This document shows positions 13,785 through 20,164 of a DNA stretch of 20,164 bases, piece after piece. The notes below the pieces were generated by a model, which searched no databases, had not been told where the DNA came from, and saw only the letters and a list, made by a program, of their open reading frames with translations. Positions within the stretch are counted from its first letter, which is position 1. The number at the start of each line of letters is the position of its first letter. This stretch comes from JBKDZL01 sp047971145 (GTDB lineage: Bacteria > Bacillota_I > Bacilli_A > Erysipelotrichales > Erysipelotrichaceae), in the NCBI GenBank assembly GCA_047971145.1, contig JBKDZL010000109.1:1-20164 (forward strand). The letters run 5' to 3'. The translations under genes were made by a program, and so were the position numbers.

Positions 13785-14243
13785 ATGTTTCAAACTATTA
13801 AATCGGATAAGGCACCTAAGGCAATAGGTCCATATTCTCCAGCAGTCAAGTTAGGTGATTTTGTTTATATGTCGGGTCAGCTTCCTGTTGATCCACAAAC
13901 AGGGCAGTTAGTTAGTGATGACATTAGTGAACAGACTAAACAAGTTTTTAAGAATATTGAAGCAGTTTTAGCAGAAATGAATCTAGAAACTAGACATATT
14001 GTTAAAACAACAGTATTTATTACTGATATGGCACAATTCACTAAAGTTAATGAAGTTTATGCAGAATACTTTGATGAGCCATATCCAGCAAGATCAACAA
14101 TCCAGGTCGCAGCTTTACCACTTGAAGCAAAAGTTGAAATAGAGTGTTTAGTTATTGATACCTTAGCTTATGAAGCTCAAGCTAAACAGCATGGCTCTGG
14201 TTGTGATGATTGTGATTGTGGCGAAGATAGCTGTTGTGGCTAG
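13785..14243 (+). CDS. ridA: RidA family imine/enamine deaminase with a cysteine-rich C-terminal tail
   Basis: RidA hydrolyses reactive 2-aminoacrylate and related imines released by PLP enzymes. Residues 1-126 are a complete RidA domain: AIGPYSPAVKLGDFVYMSGQ, the substrate Arg in PARST (R103) and VEIECLVID with E120. Typical RidA stops there. This protein runs on to 152 residues with a tail ending GCDDCDCGEDSCCG, which holds five cysteines (140, 143, 145, 150, 151) in a CxxCxC-x4-CC pattern, suited to metal binding. Codons in the tail repeat TGT and GAT, as if by slippage expansion. A strong AAGGAGGAG site precedes the ATG. A terminator follows, so this is probably the last gene of its run. 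Confidence 0.95.
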   Translation: MFQTIKSDKAPKAIGPYSPAVKLGDFVYMSGQLPVDPQTGQLVSDDISEQTKQVFKNIEAVLAEMNLETRHIVKTTVFITDMAQFTKVNEVYAEYFDEPYPARSTIQVAALPLEAKVEIECLVIDTLAYEAQAKQHGSGCDDCDCGEDSCCG

Positions 14244-14272
14244 TCTTGATTAAATTTTAAATCTTTAAAAAT

Positions 14273-14310
14273 GCCTTTATATTAGCTGTTTATATCTAAG
14301 GGCTTTTTTT
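14273..14310 (+). terminator. Intrinsic terminator after ridA
   Basis: GCCTTTA (14273-14279) pairs with TAAGGGC (14297-14303), with one G-U, plus a few inner A-T pairs. Seven T residues follow (14304-14310). It separates ridA from yitT. Confidence 0.75.
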
Positions 14311-14330
14311 ATGTCATTTTTTCTATTATT

Positions 14331-14358
14331 TTGTTTAGATTAATGATAAACTAATATA
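14331..14358 (+). promoter_or_regulatory. Possible promoter for yitT
   Basis: TTGTTT (14331-14336) and TAATAT (14353-14358) are 16 nt apart. The start site implied by this pair would lie almost on the ribosome site, so the true promoter may be slightly further upstream in the same AT-rich gap. A new promoter is expected here because a terminator precedes it. Confidence 0.3.
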
Positions 14359-14374
14359 GTTGTGAGGTATTGTG

Positions 14375-15229
14375 ATGAAACTAAATAAAGTTTTTTTTAT
14401 TGATTTAGGGCTAGTAGTCTTTGCGGCTCTATTGTCGGCTTTTGGTTATAACTTTTTAATTAGTGAGGGTGGCTTGTTTGCTGGTGGTTTTTCTGGTGTT
14501 TGTTTTTTAATTAGTAGAATTGGTGCTCGTTATGATTTGTTTAATATTGAATTTGGTTATATTAATATTGTTTTAAATATGATTGTTGTTTTAGTTTTTT
14601 ATAAATATTGTGGGAAAAGGTTTACTATTTTATCTATTGTTTTTATTGCTTGTTTAAGTTTGTTTACTTTAATCTTACCAGTATCTTCTCTAACTGATGA
14701 TATTTTGCTGTTGTCAGTATTTGGTGGTATTATGGTTGGTGTTTCTAGCAGTTTGACCTTTTTTGCTAGAGGTAGCTCTGGTGGTACTGATTTTATTGCG
14801 ATCTATTTTTCTCGGAAAATGAATATGCCAATTTGGAATTATATTTTAGCTGCCAATGGTATAGTTTTAATTATTGCAGGTTTCTTGTTTGGTTGGGATA
14901 AAGCGCTTTATTCAATAATTCTTCAGTTTACAGTTACTCAAGTATTAAATCAGCTAAATAAGGATTTCCGTAAAGTAAAATTAACCATTATCACTAGTAA
15001 TTCGCAGGTTGCAAAAGAGTTGTGTCATCACACTCATCATGGAGTTACTAGAATTGAGGCAATCGGAGCTTATAGTGGTAAAGAAAAATATATTTTAGTT
15101 ACAGTAATTCCGGCTCGCTTACTAAGACGTGTTGTCAGTATTACCAAAGAGGTAGATCCTGAAGTTTTTATTGATATTACTAAGGTAGAGCGTGTTTATG
15201 GTAATTACTATCAGCCACCATTGAATTAA
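14375..15229 (+). CDS. YitT family membrane protein with DUF2179 domain
   Basis: This 284-residue integral membrane protein has about five hydrophobic helices in residues 8-195 (GLVVFAALLSAFGYNFLI, GGLFAGGFSGVCFLI, a YINIVLNMIVVLVF helix, SVFGGIMVGVSSSLTFFARGSSGGTDFIAI, IVLIIAGFLFG). A soluble C-terminal DUF2179 domain follows (about 205-280: VKLTIITSNSQVAKEL, GVTRIEAIGAYSGKEKYIL, DPEVFIDITKVERVYG). YitT proteins are common in Bacillota, with no agreed transport substrate. An upstream in-frame GTG at 14372 exists, but GAGGT (14364-14368) is better spaced for the ATG at 14375. uppP follows 42 nt later with no terminator between, so co-transcription is likely. Confidence 0.92.
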   Translation: MKLNKVFFIDLGLVVFAALLSAFGYNFLISEGGLFAGGFSGVCFLISRIGARYDLFNIEFGYINIVLNMIVVLVFYKYCGKRFTILSIVFIACLSLFTLILPVSSLTDDILLLSVFGGIMVGVSSSLTFFARGSSGGTDFIAIYFSRKMNMPIWNYILAANGIVLIIAGFLFGWDKALYSIILQFTVTQVLNQLNKDFRKVKLTIITSNSQVAKELCHHTHHGVTRIEAIGAYSGKEKYILVTVIPARLLRRVVSITKEVDPEVFIDITKVERVYGNYYQPPLN

Positions 15230-15271
15230 TTGCTAATAAACTTAAAGGATAAAAATAGATAGTGAGGACTT

Positions 15272-16102
15272 ATGATTGAAATAATTAAGGCAATAATATT
15301 AGGAATAATAGAGGGGATAACTGAATGGTTACCCATTAGTAGTACTGGACATATGATTTTAGTAGATGAATTTATTAAATTAAATGTTTCTGAGGAATTT
15401 ATGGAAATGTTTTTGGTAGTTATTCAATTGGGTGCCATTATGGCAGTGGTGGTTTTATTTTTTAATAAGTTGGTACCTATTTCAACACGTAATGGCATTA
15501 AACTTAGTAAAAGTAAATTAAAATTATGGGCAAAAATTTTAATTGCTTCAATTCCTGCAGCTTTAATAGGCTTGCCTTTTAATGATGTTATTGATGAGTG
15601 GTTTTACAATTATGTAGTGGTAGCTTTAGCACTTATTATTTATGGGTTTTTATTTATTGATATTGAAAATCATCATCAAGGTAAGACGGCAAAAGTTAAT
15701 AGCTTAAATGAAATTACTTATAAACAATCATTACTGATGGGGATCTTTCAAGTTTTAGCTTTAATACCAGGTACTTCTAGATCTGGTGCTACTATCTTAG
15801 GTGGTCTAATGATGGGGCTCTCTCGTGGTGTTGCTGCGGAGTTTTCTTTCTTTATGGCAATACCTGCGATGTTTGGTGCTAGTTTAATTAAGGTGATTAA
15901 ATTTGGTTTTAGTTTTACTAATCAAGAAATAATTATTTTATCAGTGGGTTGTTTTGTGGCTTTTATTGTGTCAATTTTAGCAATTAGATTTTTAATGAAT
16001 TTTGTCAAAAAATATGATTTTAAGGTTTTTGGTTATTATCGTATAATCTTAGGGTTAGTAGTTTTAGTGTATTTCTTTTTAAAAAGTGTGGGAATAGCTT
16101 AG
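15272..16102 (+). CDS. uppP: Undecaprenyl-diphosphatase UppP (BacA)
   Basis: UppP dephosphorylates undecaprenyl pyrophosphate to the monophosphate lipid carrier used for peptidoglycan and other envelope polymers, and it contributes to bacitracin tolerance. The 276-residue membrane protein has both signature motifs: EGITEWLPISSTGHMIL (14-30, with the catalytic Glu/Ser/His region) and IPGTSRSGATILGGLMMGLSR (165-185, PGTSRSG motif). Several hydrophobic helices surround them, and the length is typical. GTGAGG (15262-15267) is the ribosome site. No terminator is seen at its end; the valS promoter starts 8 nt after its stop. Confidence 0.97.
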   Translation: MIEIIKAIILGIIEGITEWLPISSTGHMILVDEFIKLNVSEEFMEMFLVVIQLGAIMAVVVLFFNKLVPISTRNGIKLSKSKLKLWAKILIASIPAALIGLPFNDVIDEWFYNYVVVALALIIYGFLFIDIENHHQGKTAKVNSLNEITYKQSLLMGIFQVLALIPGTSRSGATILGGLMMGLSRGVAAEFSFFMAIPAMFGASLIKVIKFGFSFTNQEIIILSVGCFVAFIVSILAIRFLMNFVKKYDFKVFGYYRIILGLVVLVYFFLKSVGIA

Positions 16103-16109
16103 CTTATTC

Positions 16110-16138
16110 TTGACTCTTATTGTGATTGTTAGTAAAAT
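16110..16138 (+). promoter_or_regulatory. Promoter of the valS T-box leader
   Basis: TTGACT (16110-16115) and TAAAAT (16133-16138) have an ideal 17-nt spacer. The predicted start is near 16145, just before T-box Stem I. It is the best promoter in the window. Confidence 0.75.
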
Positions 16139-16144
16139 AATATT

Positions 16145-16341
16145 AAAGGTTTTGATTTGGAGGAGTAAGTTATTAAGGGGTTTAGCGATTAAGTGGTGGT
16201 GCAAACTTAACGAATTAATAGCTGAAGGTAGCCAATAAACCGAGCTTCTAAGTAAATAGGAAGCTTCGTTAGCTGCGTTAAAGTTTAAGAGTATAAATTA
16301 AGGTGGTACCACGTAATAGCGTCCTTTGGGGTGCTTTTTTT
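16145..16341 (+). promoter_or_regulatory. T-box riboswitch (tRNA-Val), specifier GTA
   Basis: This leader senses uncharged tRNA-Val and permits transcription of valS when charging is low. The base of Stem I pairs 16148-16152 with 16237-16241 and 16157-16160 with 16232-16235. The AGTA (16164-16167) and GAA (16224-16226) specifier-loop elements frame GTA at 16228-16230, a valine codon, followed by a purine. AGCGA (16184-16188) and a hairpin with loop GGTGGTGCAA (16195-16204) match the conserved distal Stem I. Stem III pairs 16243-16248 with 16260-16265. The T-box AAGGTGGTACCACG spans 16300-16313; its TGGT fits a tRNA with discriminator A, as in tRNA-Val. AAGG (16300-16303) with CCTT (16323-16326) would form the antiterminator, competing with the terminator. 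Confidence 0.93.
16319..16341 (+). terminator. Regulated terminator of the valS T-box
   Basis: GCGTCC (16319-16324) pairs with GGGTGC (16329-16334) around TTTG, with two G-U pairs. TTTTTTT follows (16335-16341). The CCTT at 16323-16326 is shared with the antiterminator, so the two structures exclude each other. Confidence 0.85.
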
Positions 16342-16357
16342 ATGGTTAGGAGAAACA

Positions 16358-18949
16358 ATGAAAAGATTAAAAGACAAATATATTCATAGTGAGGTAGAAA
16401 GCAAAAAAGTATATGATAATTGGATAGAAAAAGGTTATTTTACTGCAAAAAACAAGAATAAGCCAGCCTTTAGTATGGTAATTCCACCACCAAATGTTAC
16501 TGGCAAATTACATTTAGGTCATGCTTGGAATACTACTTTACAAGATATTTTAGCCAGATTTAAGCGCATGCAAGGCTTTGATACTTTATGGTTGGCAGGT
16601 ATGGATCATGCTGGAATTGCCACTCAAGCTAAAGTTGAAGCTAGATTGAAAGAGCAGGGCACTGATAAATATCAATTAGGTAGAGATAAGTTTTTAAAGT
16701 CGGCTTGGGGTTGGAAAGAAGAATACGCCAGTCATATTAGAGAACAGTGGTCTAAGATGGGGCTCTCATTAGATTATAGTAGGGAAAGATTTACTTTAGA
16801 TGAATCTTTAAATGAAGCTGTAAATAAAGAGTTTATTGACTTATATAATGCAGGTTTAATTTATCAGGGAAATAGAATAATAAATTGGGACCCAGAAGCG
16901 CAAACTGCCCTTAGTAATATCGAGGTCATTCATAAGGAAGTGGAAGGGAAGTTTTATACCTTTAAATATCCCATTGTTGGTAGTGATAAGTATTTGGAAG
17001 TTGCTACTACAAGACCAGAAACTATGTTTGCGGATGTTTGTGTAGTAGTTAATCCTAATGATGAGAAATTTAAACACTTACACAATTCAAGAGTAATTAA
17101 TCCAGCTAATGGTGATGAATTACCTATCATTTGTGATGAATATGTTGAAATTGGCTTTGGAACAGGTGCAATGAAGTGTACGCCTGCTCATGATCCTAAT
17201 GATTTTATGTTGGGAGAGAAATATAATTTAGAGCGTCCTAATTGTATGAGCCCTGATGGTAGTATGAATGAGTTGGCATTGGAGTTTGTTGGACTTGATA
17301 GATTTGATTGTCGAGATAAATTAGTAGAAAAAATTAAAAATGATGGAAATTTAGTTAAGATTGAAAAACATATTCATCAAGTTGGTCATAGTGAGCGTAC
17401 TGATTGCATAGTTGAGCCGTATTTATCTAAACAATGGTTTGTTAAGATGAAGCCTTTAGCTAAAGCTGCGCTATTGGCACAACAAAAACAAGAAGGAATT
17501 AATTTTTATCCTAATAGATTTGAAAATGTTTATTGCCAATGGTTAGAGAAAATAGAGGATTGGTGTATTTCACGTCAACTTTGGTGGGGACATAGAATCC
17601 CTGCTTATTATCATAAAGTTACTGGTGAGGTAGTGGTGGGAGAGCCACCTAAAGATATTGAAAATTATCAGCAAGACGAAGATGTTTTGGATACGTGGTT
17701 TTCTAGTGCCCTCTGGCCTTTTTCAACCTTGGGCTGGCCAGATAATAGTGAGGATTTACAGAGATATTATCCTACTAGCACTTTGGTTACTGCCTATGAT
17801 ATTATCTTTTTCTGGGTAGCAAGAATGGGGATACAGGCAAGACATTTTACTGATAAGGTACCTTTTAAAGATTGTTTAATACATGGTTTAGTAAGAGATG
17901 AGTTAGGTAGAAAAATGAGTAAGTCTTTGGGAAATGGTGTTGATCCACTCGCAATTATTGAAAGTTATGGAGTAGATGCCTTGAGATTTTTCTTGACTAC
18001 TAACTCTACACCAGGAATGGATTTAAGATATTCTAGTGAAAAAGTGGAAGCTAGCAGTAACTTCATTAACAAAATTTGGAATGCTAGTAGATTTGTGGCA
18101 ATTAATTTACCTGATAATTTTACAGTTAAATATTTAAATGATTGTGAGCTAGGCTTTCATGATTATTGGATTTTAGAGAAATTAAATAGTTTAGTAGAGA
18201 GTGTTAATAAAAACATGGAAAAATATGAGTTTGCCATGGTAGGAAATGAACTATATAATTTTGTTTGGCAAGATTTTTGTTCTAGTTATATCGAATTAGC
18301 AAAAAGTAGTATTGATAATGAGGCAACTTTACAGACTCTTGTTAAAGTGTTAGTAGATATTTGTAAGTTATTACATCCTTTTATGCCTTTTGTCACAGAA
18401 GAGATTTTTCTTTGTTTCTCAAGTGAAGAAACAATTTGTGTAAGTAGCTGGCCAACTGTTAGTACACACAATAATAAAGATGCTTTTATATTATGTGAAA
18501 AAGTATTATCAATTGTTGAGGCTGTCCGTAAAATAAAAGTACAATACAATATTAAACCTTCACAAAGAATTGATTATCAAGTGAAGGATAGTAATGGAAC
18601 ACTATTAGAATTTAATGCTGATGTGTCAGATATGGTTTTAAAAATGGCCAAAGGACAATGGCAAGAAAAGGGAGTTAATGGAGAATTAGCAATTGAAACA
18701 ATCTCCTCTGGGGCAATTGAAGTGTTATTAGATAATGTTATTGATTATCAAGCTGAATTGGATAAAACAAATAAAGAAATAACTAAGATCACTAATGAAA
18801 TTAAAAGAGCCGAGGGAATGCTGGCAAATCAAAATTTTGTTAATAAGGCTCCTGAGCAAAAAATAACTGCCGAAAAAGAAAAGTTAGTGAATTATCGTAA
18901 AGAATTAAAGTTATTAGAAGAGTTGAAACAGAAATTGGAGAGTAAATAA
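16358..18949 (+). CDS. valS: Valine-tRNA ligase
   Basis: This class Ia synthetase charges tRNA-Val and edits mischarged threonine. The 863 residues have the ATP motif PPPNVTGKLHLGHAWN with HLGH at 52-55, the editing domain in the middle (YLEVATTRPETMFADVCVVV, GTGAMKCTPAHDPNDF), the tRNA/zinc-less connecting region CISRQLWWGHRIPAYY, KMSKS at 519-523, an anticodon-binding helical domain (FMPFVTEEIF), and the C-terminal coiled coil (about 795-863, Lys/Glu-rich) that contacts tRNA. The start is the ATG at 16358 with AGGAG at 16348-16352; an upstream in-frame GTG at 16331 lies inside the T-box terminator and is not credible. Expression should follow tRNA-Val charging through the T-box. The stop overlaps the next gene's ATG by 1 nt. 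Confidence 0.98.
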   Translation: MKRLKDKYIHSEVESKKVYDNWIEKGYFTAKNKNKPAFSMVIPPPNVTGKLHLGHAWNTTLQDILARFKRMQGFDTLWLAGMDHAGIATQAKVEARLKEQGTDKYQLGRDKFLKSAWGWKEEYASHIREQWSKMGLSLDYSRERFTLDESLNEAVNKEFIDLYNAGLIYQGNRIINWDPEAQTALSNIEVIHKEVEGKFYTFKYPIVGSDKYLEVATTRPETMFADVCVVVNPNDEKFKHLHNSRVINPANGDELPIICDEYVEIGFGTGAMKCTPAHDPNDFMLGEKYNLERPNCMSPDGSMNELALEFVGLDRFDCRDKLVEKIKNDGNLVKIEKHIHQVGHSERTDCIVEPYLSKQWFVKMKPLAKAALLAQQKQEGINFYPNRFENVYCQWLEKIEDWCISRQLWWGHRIPAYYHKVTGEVVVGEPPKDIENYQQDEDVLDTWFSSALWPFSTLGWPDNSEDLQRYYPTSTLVTAYDIIFFWVARMGIQARHFTDKVPFKDCLIHGLVRDELGRKMSKSLGNGVDPLAIIESYGVDALRFFLTTNSTPGMDLRYSSEKVEASSNFINKIWNASRFVAINLPDNFTVKYLNDCELGFHDYWILEKLNSLVESVNKNMEKYEFAMVGNELYNFVWQDFCSSYIELAKSSIDNEATLQTLVKVLVDICKLLHPFMPFVTEEIFLCFSSEETICVSSWPTVSTHNNKDAFILCEKVLSIVEAVRKIKVQYNIKPSQRIDYQVKDSNGTLLEFNADVSDMVLKMAKGQWQEKGVNGELAIETISSGAIEVLLDNVIDYQAELDKTNKEITKITNEIKRAEGMLANQNFVNKAPEQKITAEKEKLVNYRKELKLLEELKQKLESK

Positions 18950-19887
18950 TGGAATTAATTATCCCGATATTATTATTTGTTATTGGTTTGTTGGTAATAA
19001 TCAAGGGTGGTGATTTATTTGTTGACTCTGCCACTTGGATTGCTAAAACAACTGGAATACCTAGCTTTATTATTGGCGCAACTATTGTTTCTTTTGCCAC
19101 AACTTTACCAGAGCTATTAGTTTCAGTTTTTGCCTCATTAAGTGGAATGCCAGATATGGCTATTGGCAATGTTGTGGGAAGTGCTATTGTCAATATTAGT
19201 TTTATTTTAGCTATTTCTTTAGTGGTATCTGCCAAAGCTGTTAATAGAAGAGAATTATTAATTACTGGTAGTATTATGTTAGCTGCCACTATAGTTTTGG
19301 CGCTATCTAGTTATACTGGAGTGATGTCAACCTTTGGTGCAATTATTTTATTTTTAATTTTGATTGGCTATATTGCTTATAATATTTATTCGATGAAAGA
19401 GGCGGAAGAGGAAGCTAATAAAGTTGCGGTTGATAAAAAGATTTGGGCTAGAAAAATTATTATTTTTATCATTGGTGCCATTGGTGTGGTGATTGGCTCA
19501 CAATTGTTAGTTAATAATGGTAGTGCTATTGCGAGTATGGTTGGTATTTCTGAGCGTATTATTGGTTTGACTATTGTTGCTATTGGAACTTCTTTGCCTG
19601 AATTAGTTACTACTATTACAGCATTAAAAAAGAATGATACTGGTATTTCTGTGGGAAATATTTTTGGAGCTAATATTATTAATTTAACTTTTGTTTTGTC
19701 AACTTGTAGTTTTTTAAGTAGTGGTTTAGTGGTTGATCCGGTTTCGGTGTTTTCGGATATGCCGATAATTATTTTAGTTGGATTGATTGCGATTGTTCCA
19801 CCAATGTTTACTAAAAAATTTATGCGGTGGCAAGGTTTTGTATTATTGATTGTTTATTTTAGTTATTTATTTATTTTTGTTTTCTAA
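18949..19887 (+). CDS. Calcium/sodium antiporter, CaCA superfamily (YrbG/CaxA-like)
   Basis: This 312-residue membrane exchanger is built from two inverted halves of about five helices. The first alpha-repeat reads GATIVSFATTLPELLVSVFA (43-62) with GNVVGSAIVNISFIL after it. The second reads GLTIVAIGTSLPELVTTITA, followed by GNIFGANIINLTFVL. The Glu in each TLPEL/SLPEL is the ion-binding acid of the family. A charged loop (about 150-166) divides the halves. Members exchange Ca2+ for Na+ or H+; which ion is used here cannot be read from the sequence. The ATG overlaps the valS stop (TAATG) with GGAG at 18937-18940, so it is coupled to valS and falls under the T-box. I see no functional reason for that link. 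A terminator follows at once. Confidence 0.92.
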   Translation: MELIIPILLFVIGLLVIIKGGDLFVDSATWIAKTTGIPSFIIGATIVSFATTLPELLVSVFASLSGMPDMAIGNVVGSAIVNISFILAISLVVSAKAVNRRELLITGSIMLAATIVLALSSYTGVMSTFGAIILFLILIGYIAYNIYSMKEAEEEANKVAVDKKIWARKIIIFIIGAIGVVIGSQLLVNNGSAIASMVGISERIIGLTIVAIGTSLPELVTTITALKKNDTGISVGNIFGANIINLTFVLSTCSFLSSGLVVDPVSVFSDMPIIILVGLIAIVPPMFTKKFMRWQGFVLLIVYFSYLFIFVF

Positions 19888-19908
19888 CTTCAAGTAATTG
19901 AAGTTTTT
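19887..19908 (+). terminator. Intrinsic terminator after the exchanger gene
   Basis: ACTTCAA (19887-19893) pairs perfectly with TTGAAGT (19898-19904) around GTAA, with TTTTT at 19904-19908. The first base of the stem is the last base of the stop codon. It is AT-rich but well formed. Confidence 0.7.
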
Positions 19909-20067
19909 AATGATACTTGGGTTAGAACAACAACCTTAGATTTAAAAGAAAATAGCAGAGAAGTGATAAGTAGTTTAAGTTCTAGCTACATTAATTTGAT
20001 ATATTATAAAATTAATGATATTGTATCTTCGTTTGAATCAAATGGTTTTGAGTGCAATCAAGAATAG
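19909..20067 (+). pseudogene. Open-frame remnant downstream of the exchanger, no start codon
   Basis: After the exchanger stop the same frame stays open for about 60 codons to a TAG at 20065-20067. The sequence looks protein-like (FNDTWVRTTTLDLKENSRE, SYINLIYYKINDIVSSFESN, GFECNQE), with a balanced, amphipathic composition. There is no ATG, GTG or TTG in that frame near its beginning and no ribosome binding site. The best reading is the 3' end of a decayed gene, or a chance open frame. I do not recognise a family. No link to the exchanger itself is implied beyond sharing its frame. Confidence 0.3.
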
Positions 20068-20095
20068 TTTATAACTATATCTTAATTAGATATTT

Positions 20096-20130
20096 ATAAA
20101 AACAATACTTATATCAAATATAGTTTTTAT
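20096..20130. other. Inverted repeat in the AT-rich window end, possible bidirectional terminator
   Basis: ATAAAAAC (20096-20103) and GTTTTTAT (20123-20130) are perfect complements with a 19-nt AT-rich loop, placing T-rich runs on both strands. Nothing else is recognisable from 20068 to the window end, where no gene starts. Confidence 0.3.
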
Positions 20131-20164
20131 TTCTTTATCAATACTAATATTCATAAAAGTAAGT

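Noticed and set aside
16331..16357. Upstream GTG start for valS
   Set aside because: It lies within the T-box terminator hairpin and T-run, lacks a ribosome site, and adds residues absent from the family.
16856..17077. Minus-strand open frame of 73 codons
   Set aside because: It is fully antisense to the valS editing domain, whose plus-strand residues are clearly conserved.
18286..18549. Minus-strand open frame of 87 codons
   Set aside because: It is antisense to the valS anticodon-binding domain, with no ribosome site or recognisable protein features.
18840..19289. Minus-strand open frame of 149 codons
   Set aside because: It is antisense to the valS end and the exchanger's first half. 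Its hydrophobic and repetitive look mirrors the transmembrane codons on the other strand.
1..20164. CRISPR array, tRNA or rRNA genes, insertion sequences, phage attachment sites
   Set aside because: No regularly spaced repeats, cloverleaf with CCA end, transposase motifs or flanking inverted repeats were seen on reading either strand.

Overview
The window is a gene-dense, AT-rich (roughly 30% GC by eye) stretch of a bacterial chromosome, most likely from the Bacillota. The signs are purine-rich ribosome binding sites, a T-box leader on valS, YitT/DUF2179 and MpfA-type membrane proteins, a DUF4080 radical SAM protein, a LicA-like kinase, and a cohesin/dockerin pair. The AT bias and a SecA without its C-terminal zinc tail recall Erysipelotrichia and Mollicutes-related Bacilli, but the lineage is inference. 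TGA is a true stop: RF2 is encoded, and the radical SAM gene ends in TGA within an ATGA overlap. The code is therefore the standard bacterial one, not the Mycoplasma code.

Layout. 1-435 is the 3' end of leuS. After a leader with two hairpins and a possible 14-codon upstream ORF comes a tight run: secA, prfB (RF2, single frame), a secreted dockerin-bearing glucosaminidase, a membrane-anchored cohesin protein, and ogt. Neighbours here overlap or are at most 4 nt apart, and a strong terminator at 8804-8836 closes the run. That terminator lies inside the 3' coding end of a convergent LicA-like kinase gene. A second plus-strand run begins divergently from that kinase: a B12-binding radical SAM gene, rdgB (XTP/dITP pyrophosphatase), trmL, a 51-residue membrane protein with its own likely promoter, a CNNM/CorC-type transporter, and a RidA with a cysteine-rich tail. 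A terminator at 14273-14310 follows. Then come yitT and uppP, then a T-box-controlled valS (specifier GTA) coupled to a CaxA/YrbG-type cation exchanger. After the exchanger's terminator lies an in-frame open stretch that looks like a gene remnant.

How the genes relate. Most are housekeeping: protein export (secA), translation (leuS, valS, prfB, trmL), damage and nucleotide-pool control (ogt, rdgB, ridA), envelope lipid recycling (uppP) and ion transport. The accessory island is 3989-8401. It appears to encode a minimal two-part surface complex: a cell-wall hydrolase ending in a dockerin, and next to it a membrane-anchored protein with one cohesin at its N-terminus. Both sit directly downstream of the export motor secA. 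This cohesin-dockerin tethering of a peptidoglycan hydrolase to the membrane is the most interesting feature of the window.
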